Positions 61,931-64,000 of a DNA stretch of 64,000 bases are shown here, one piece after another (position 1 is the stretch's first letter; each line of letters opens with the position of its first letter). Both the position numbers and the translations under genes were made by a program. The notes under the pieces are model-generated. The model saw nothing but the letters and a program-made list of their open reading frames with translations. It was not told where the DNA came from and did no database searches. Source of the DNA: Lutjanus erythropterus (taxonomy: Eukaryota > Chordata > Actinopteri > Lutjaniformes > Lutjanidae); assembly GCA_020091685.1 (NCBI GenBank), contig CM034610.1, forward strand, positions 13,768,724 through 13,832,723, given 5' to 3'.

Positions 61931-62658
61931 CTTAACACTGGTCTCCTTTGGCAGGCCTGTGCAGTATTGTGGGTAAACTCTGAGTGTGGCGTGACAGCCT
62001 TTCCTGAGGGCAGCAGGTGATGGCGAGGAGAGTCTCTGGGTGCCGCTGTCCTGCGATAACGTACGCGCTGGGGGAAGGTGTGGCAGGCAGCGCTCAGCCG
62101 GGCAACAGCGGTCCACCGACGAGGGCCTGTGCCATCTTCGCTGTGGTGAGGTGGAGGGTGAGGGGCAGGTGGTGTGGTAGCAGTAAGGCTGGTGGTGGGC
62201 GGAGGTGGTGGAGGGGAACTCAAGGCTGCTGGTTCTCACACAGAAGGCCTGTCTCTTCTCTGTGATGTGCAGCAGCTCGATCTGCCTGCTGGGCAGGATG
62301 AAGTCGCTATCAAACAGCTCCGGCGGACCCCTTCGCCTTTCCCCTCCACACCGAACTCCTCCCCCTCCGCCGCACCGCTCACTTTCCCTGCCGTGCTGTG
62401 GCTCTGAAGCCTGGAGAACGTCCGGCGTGGAGTCCCTCAGCGCTCCACGTCCACCACCACTCAGACACAATACACCTCCTGAGTTGCTCCCGTCGCTGCG
62501 CAGGTAACCGCGAGGCTCGAGTGGAGCAGAGGATGAGAGGGGCGAGGGGGGCAGGAGGTCCAGCTCACGGGGGCTCTGAGCTCGGCTGGAGTCATAGTCG
62601 CTGTCAGTGGTGAGGAAGACCTCAGAGGAGCCTTCTTCATCTGACAGTCCAGCAAAGT
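61931..62658 (-). CDS. ankfn1: ankfn1 penultimate exon (partial gene; gene continues beyond the right edge)
   Basis: This 728-bp exon encodes about 242 residues of the C-terminal half of ankyrin-repeat and fibronectin-III domain protein 1. That protein is the vertebrate homologue of Drosophila wide awake, a neuronal protein tied to excitability and sleep/rhythm control. Recognisable blocks are an acidic, serine-rich stretch (SDEEGSSEVFLTTDSDYD, then SSRAQSPRELDL), a low-complexity Pro/Ser/Gly-rich middle, a conserved LFDSDFILPSRQIELLHITE segment, and a C-terminal piece (HATLRVYPQYCTGLPKETSVK) that starts the Ras-association fold. The acceptor is a pyrimidine tract plus CTGCAG just above 62658, and the first base is codon position 2. 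The donor is AAG|GTACAG at 61931/61930, phase 0. The ankyrin and FN3 exons are not in the window. The symbol rests on remembered family features and on position next to noggin. Confidence 0.85.
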
Positions 62659-64000
62659 CTGCAGAATGTGAGAAAAAATAGTATTTGATATAATATGATA
62701 TAATATAATAGAGTATATCATATCTTATCATTGCTTCATGTGTATATATGTAACCCCAGTAAAAACTTCACAACAATGCAAGGGGGCAAGTAAAATGGCA
62801 ACCGGACAATTGGTAAAAAAAAGAATTAAACTATTAAACTATTTTGGTTCTTGGTTAATAATCAAAGTAATGCTGTTTTCAACCACTCAAATATGGATAT
62901 TTCCTGCTGTTCTCTGTTGATTGTCATATTAAACTGAATATCTTTGTTTATGAACTGACAAAACGAGACCTTTAAATACCTCACCTTGGACTTTGAAAAA
63001 CCCGAACTGGCATCTTTCTCTATTTTGTGACATTTTATAGAAATTGCAGCCTTAGATTAAACACGACAATTAACTTTAGTCTTTGTTGTTATTTGGTAAC
63101 TGCTAATAAATAAGCCAATTTGTACGGGGGTAAGTAAAAATTGATTGTAGGAAAGTAGATTTCCGAGCCACTTGCCTGACCATGAAAATGAAAAAAGACA
63201 AAACAATGAACCCTGCACGCCCTACGTGTAATGAATGTAAAGGAACCCTTTATCATTGCATTGAGGAATGTAGTAAACATAATGGATTTTTGGAAACTTG
63301 ATGTACAGAATGACTTCTGTAGAGGTTCCTCTCAAACTTAAGATTTACATTTTGAACTTGTATCTTTGCAACGAGACAGAAAGACATGTGCATCTTGCAA
63401 GCCAAATGGTTTATTGCTCTTTATTGCCAGACAAGAAATAGATCAACTATCAAAGAGGCATGGCATCTTGTGTGGTATTAGAGAAGGTAATTTACATATA
63501 GACAAATGTGCTACATTCCTTAAAAGAGTTAGAGATCACCTAACATAAGGCAAATCTCTTAAATTTTCTTATAAAACATTCTACGTAATCTAAGGCAGAA
63601 ACCTTGTATGCCCAAAAGTGTTTTTAAACTAATTGTATGCTGCTTAGTAAAAAAAAATATGGAAATGCAAAGTTTGCACCCAACAGCAACAGGCAGGAAT
63701 GGTATTGTGAGTACAACCTAATAATTTTCATGTAAATTGTATTTCTTTTTTGTTTATATTTATGTTTATTTTGGCATTGTTATGTTGTTGCTTTTTTGTG
63801 GGTTTCTGACACATTATGTGTTGTTAGTTACACATTATTGTTATTGCTTTGTTTTTGTGTTATTGGGAAGTGTCTGGGAATGTGGAGCGTGGTAAGAGGG
63901 AACATTCCTTGTCCTTGTCATTTGTGCTGATAAAAGAAAACTAATAAGCAGTGTTTACACAAAAAGTGTATTTGAGCAATACAACATCAGAATCCTGCAG
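62659..64000 (-). other. ankfn1 intron (incomplete) with no further exon recognised
   Basis: AT-rich sequence upstream of the 728-bp ankfn1 exon. I found no second acceptor/donor pair bounding a conserved frame up to the right edge, so the previous exon must lie beyond 64000. A short plus-strand cysteine-rich fragment is annotated separately at 63182-63301. Confidence 0.6.
63182..63301 (+). pseudogene. Cysteine/histidine-rich peptide fragment, possible retroelement relic
   Basis: A 39-codon frame holds the pattern TCNECKGTLYHCIEEC, meaning C-x2-C then H-C-x3-C. This spacing resembles the C-terminal zinc-binding segment of some non-LTR reverse transcriptases. A second open stretch follows at about 63366-63548 and includes CASCKPNG. 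No family was firmly recognised. Inside an intron on the opposite strand, a decayed mobile-element piece is the simplest reading. Confidence 0.25.

Noticed and set aside
1-64000. Search for CRISPR arrays, bacterial operons, phage or plasmid functions
   Set aside because: The regular repeats are microsatellites and a minisatellite, and gene structure is vertebrate throughout.

Overview
The window reads as nuclear genomic DNA of a ray-finned fish, probably a spiny-rayed teleost. The evidence is one vertebrate developmental gene without introns, the last two exons of a second vertebrate gene with GT-AG splice junctions, many long CA/GT, GA and CTC microsatellites, and a dense population of short DNA transposons of teleost type (hAT-like MITEs, Tc1/mariner relics, TTAA-flanked MITEs, a tRNA-derived SINE). 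There are no bacterial operons, ribosome binding sites or CRISPR arrays. Fewer than 2 kb of the 64 kb can be supported as protein coding. Most of the other long open frames are chance or low-complexity frames.

Layout: 1-34 kb is a gene desert made of simple repeats, transposon relics, two CpG-rich stretches (about 10.2-10.6 kb and 13.3-13.6 kb) with no recognisable coding exon, and two strong hairpins near 16.0-16.5 kb. A complete noggin gene of the noggin-2 type lies on the minus strand at 34,885-35,520. Its AT-rich 3' UTR runs down to a poly(A) signal near 34.19 kb, and its promoter region is CpG-rich with several TATA-like boxes (35.6-36.1 kb). From 36.1 to 59.8 kb there is a second intergenic stretch with Tc1-like elements (one carrying a nested hAT-like insertion), an unusual ~120-bp-period tandem repeat at 48.5-49.2 kb, a SINE at 53.4 kb, and several unique-looking GC-balanced blocks that could be enhancers. 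From 59.8 kb to the right edge is the 3' end of ankfn1 (vertebrate homologue of fly wide awake), also on the minus strand. A 728-bp exon and a terminal exon encode the Ras-association domain and the C-terminus. The gene continues beyond 64 kb.

ankfn1 lying upstream of noggin in the same orientation is the arrangement known from human 17q22 (ANKFN1-NOG). The window therefore looks like a conserved noggin regulatory landscape: a secreted BMP antagonist with long flanking intergenic DNA likely to hold its enhancers, next to a large neuronal gene. Several good CTCF-type motifs (21.3, 27.5, 37.9 and 54.1 kb) could partition this landscape. I found no clear new multi-gene system. The points most worth checking are the paralogue identity of the noggin/ankfn1 pair, the hairpins, the ~120-bp tandem repeat, and the CpG-rich stretches without genes. 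Transposon families were identified from remembered features of teleost repeats, without a database search.
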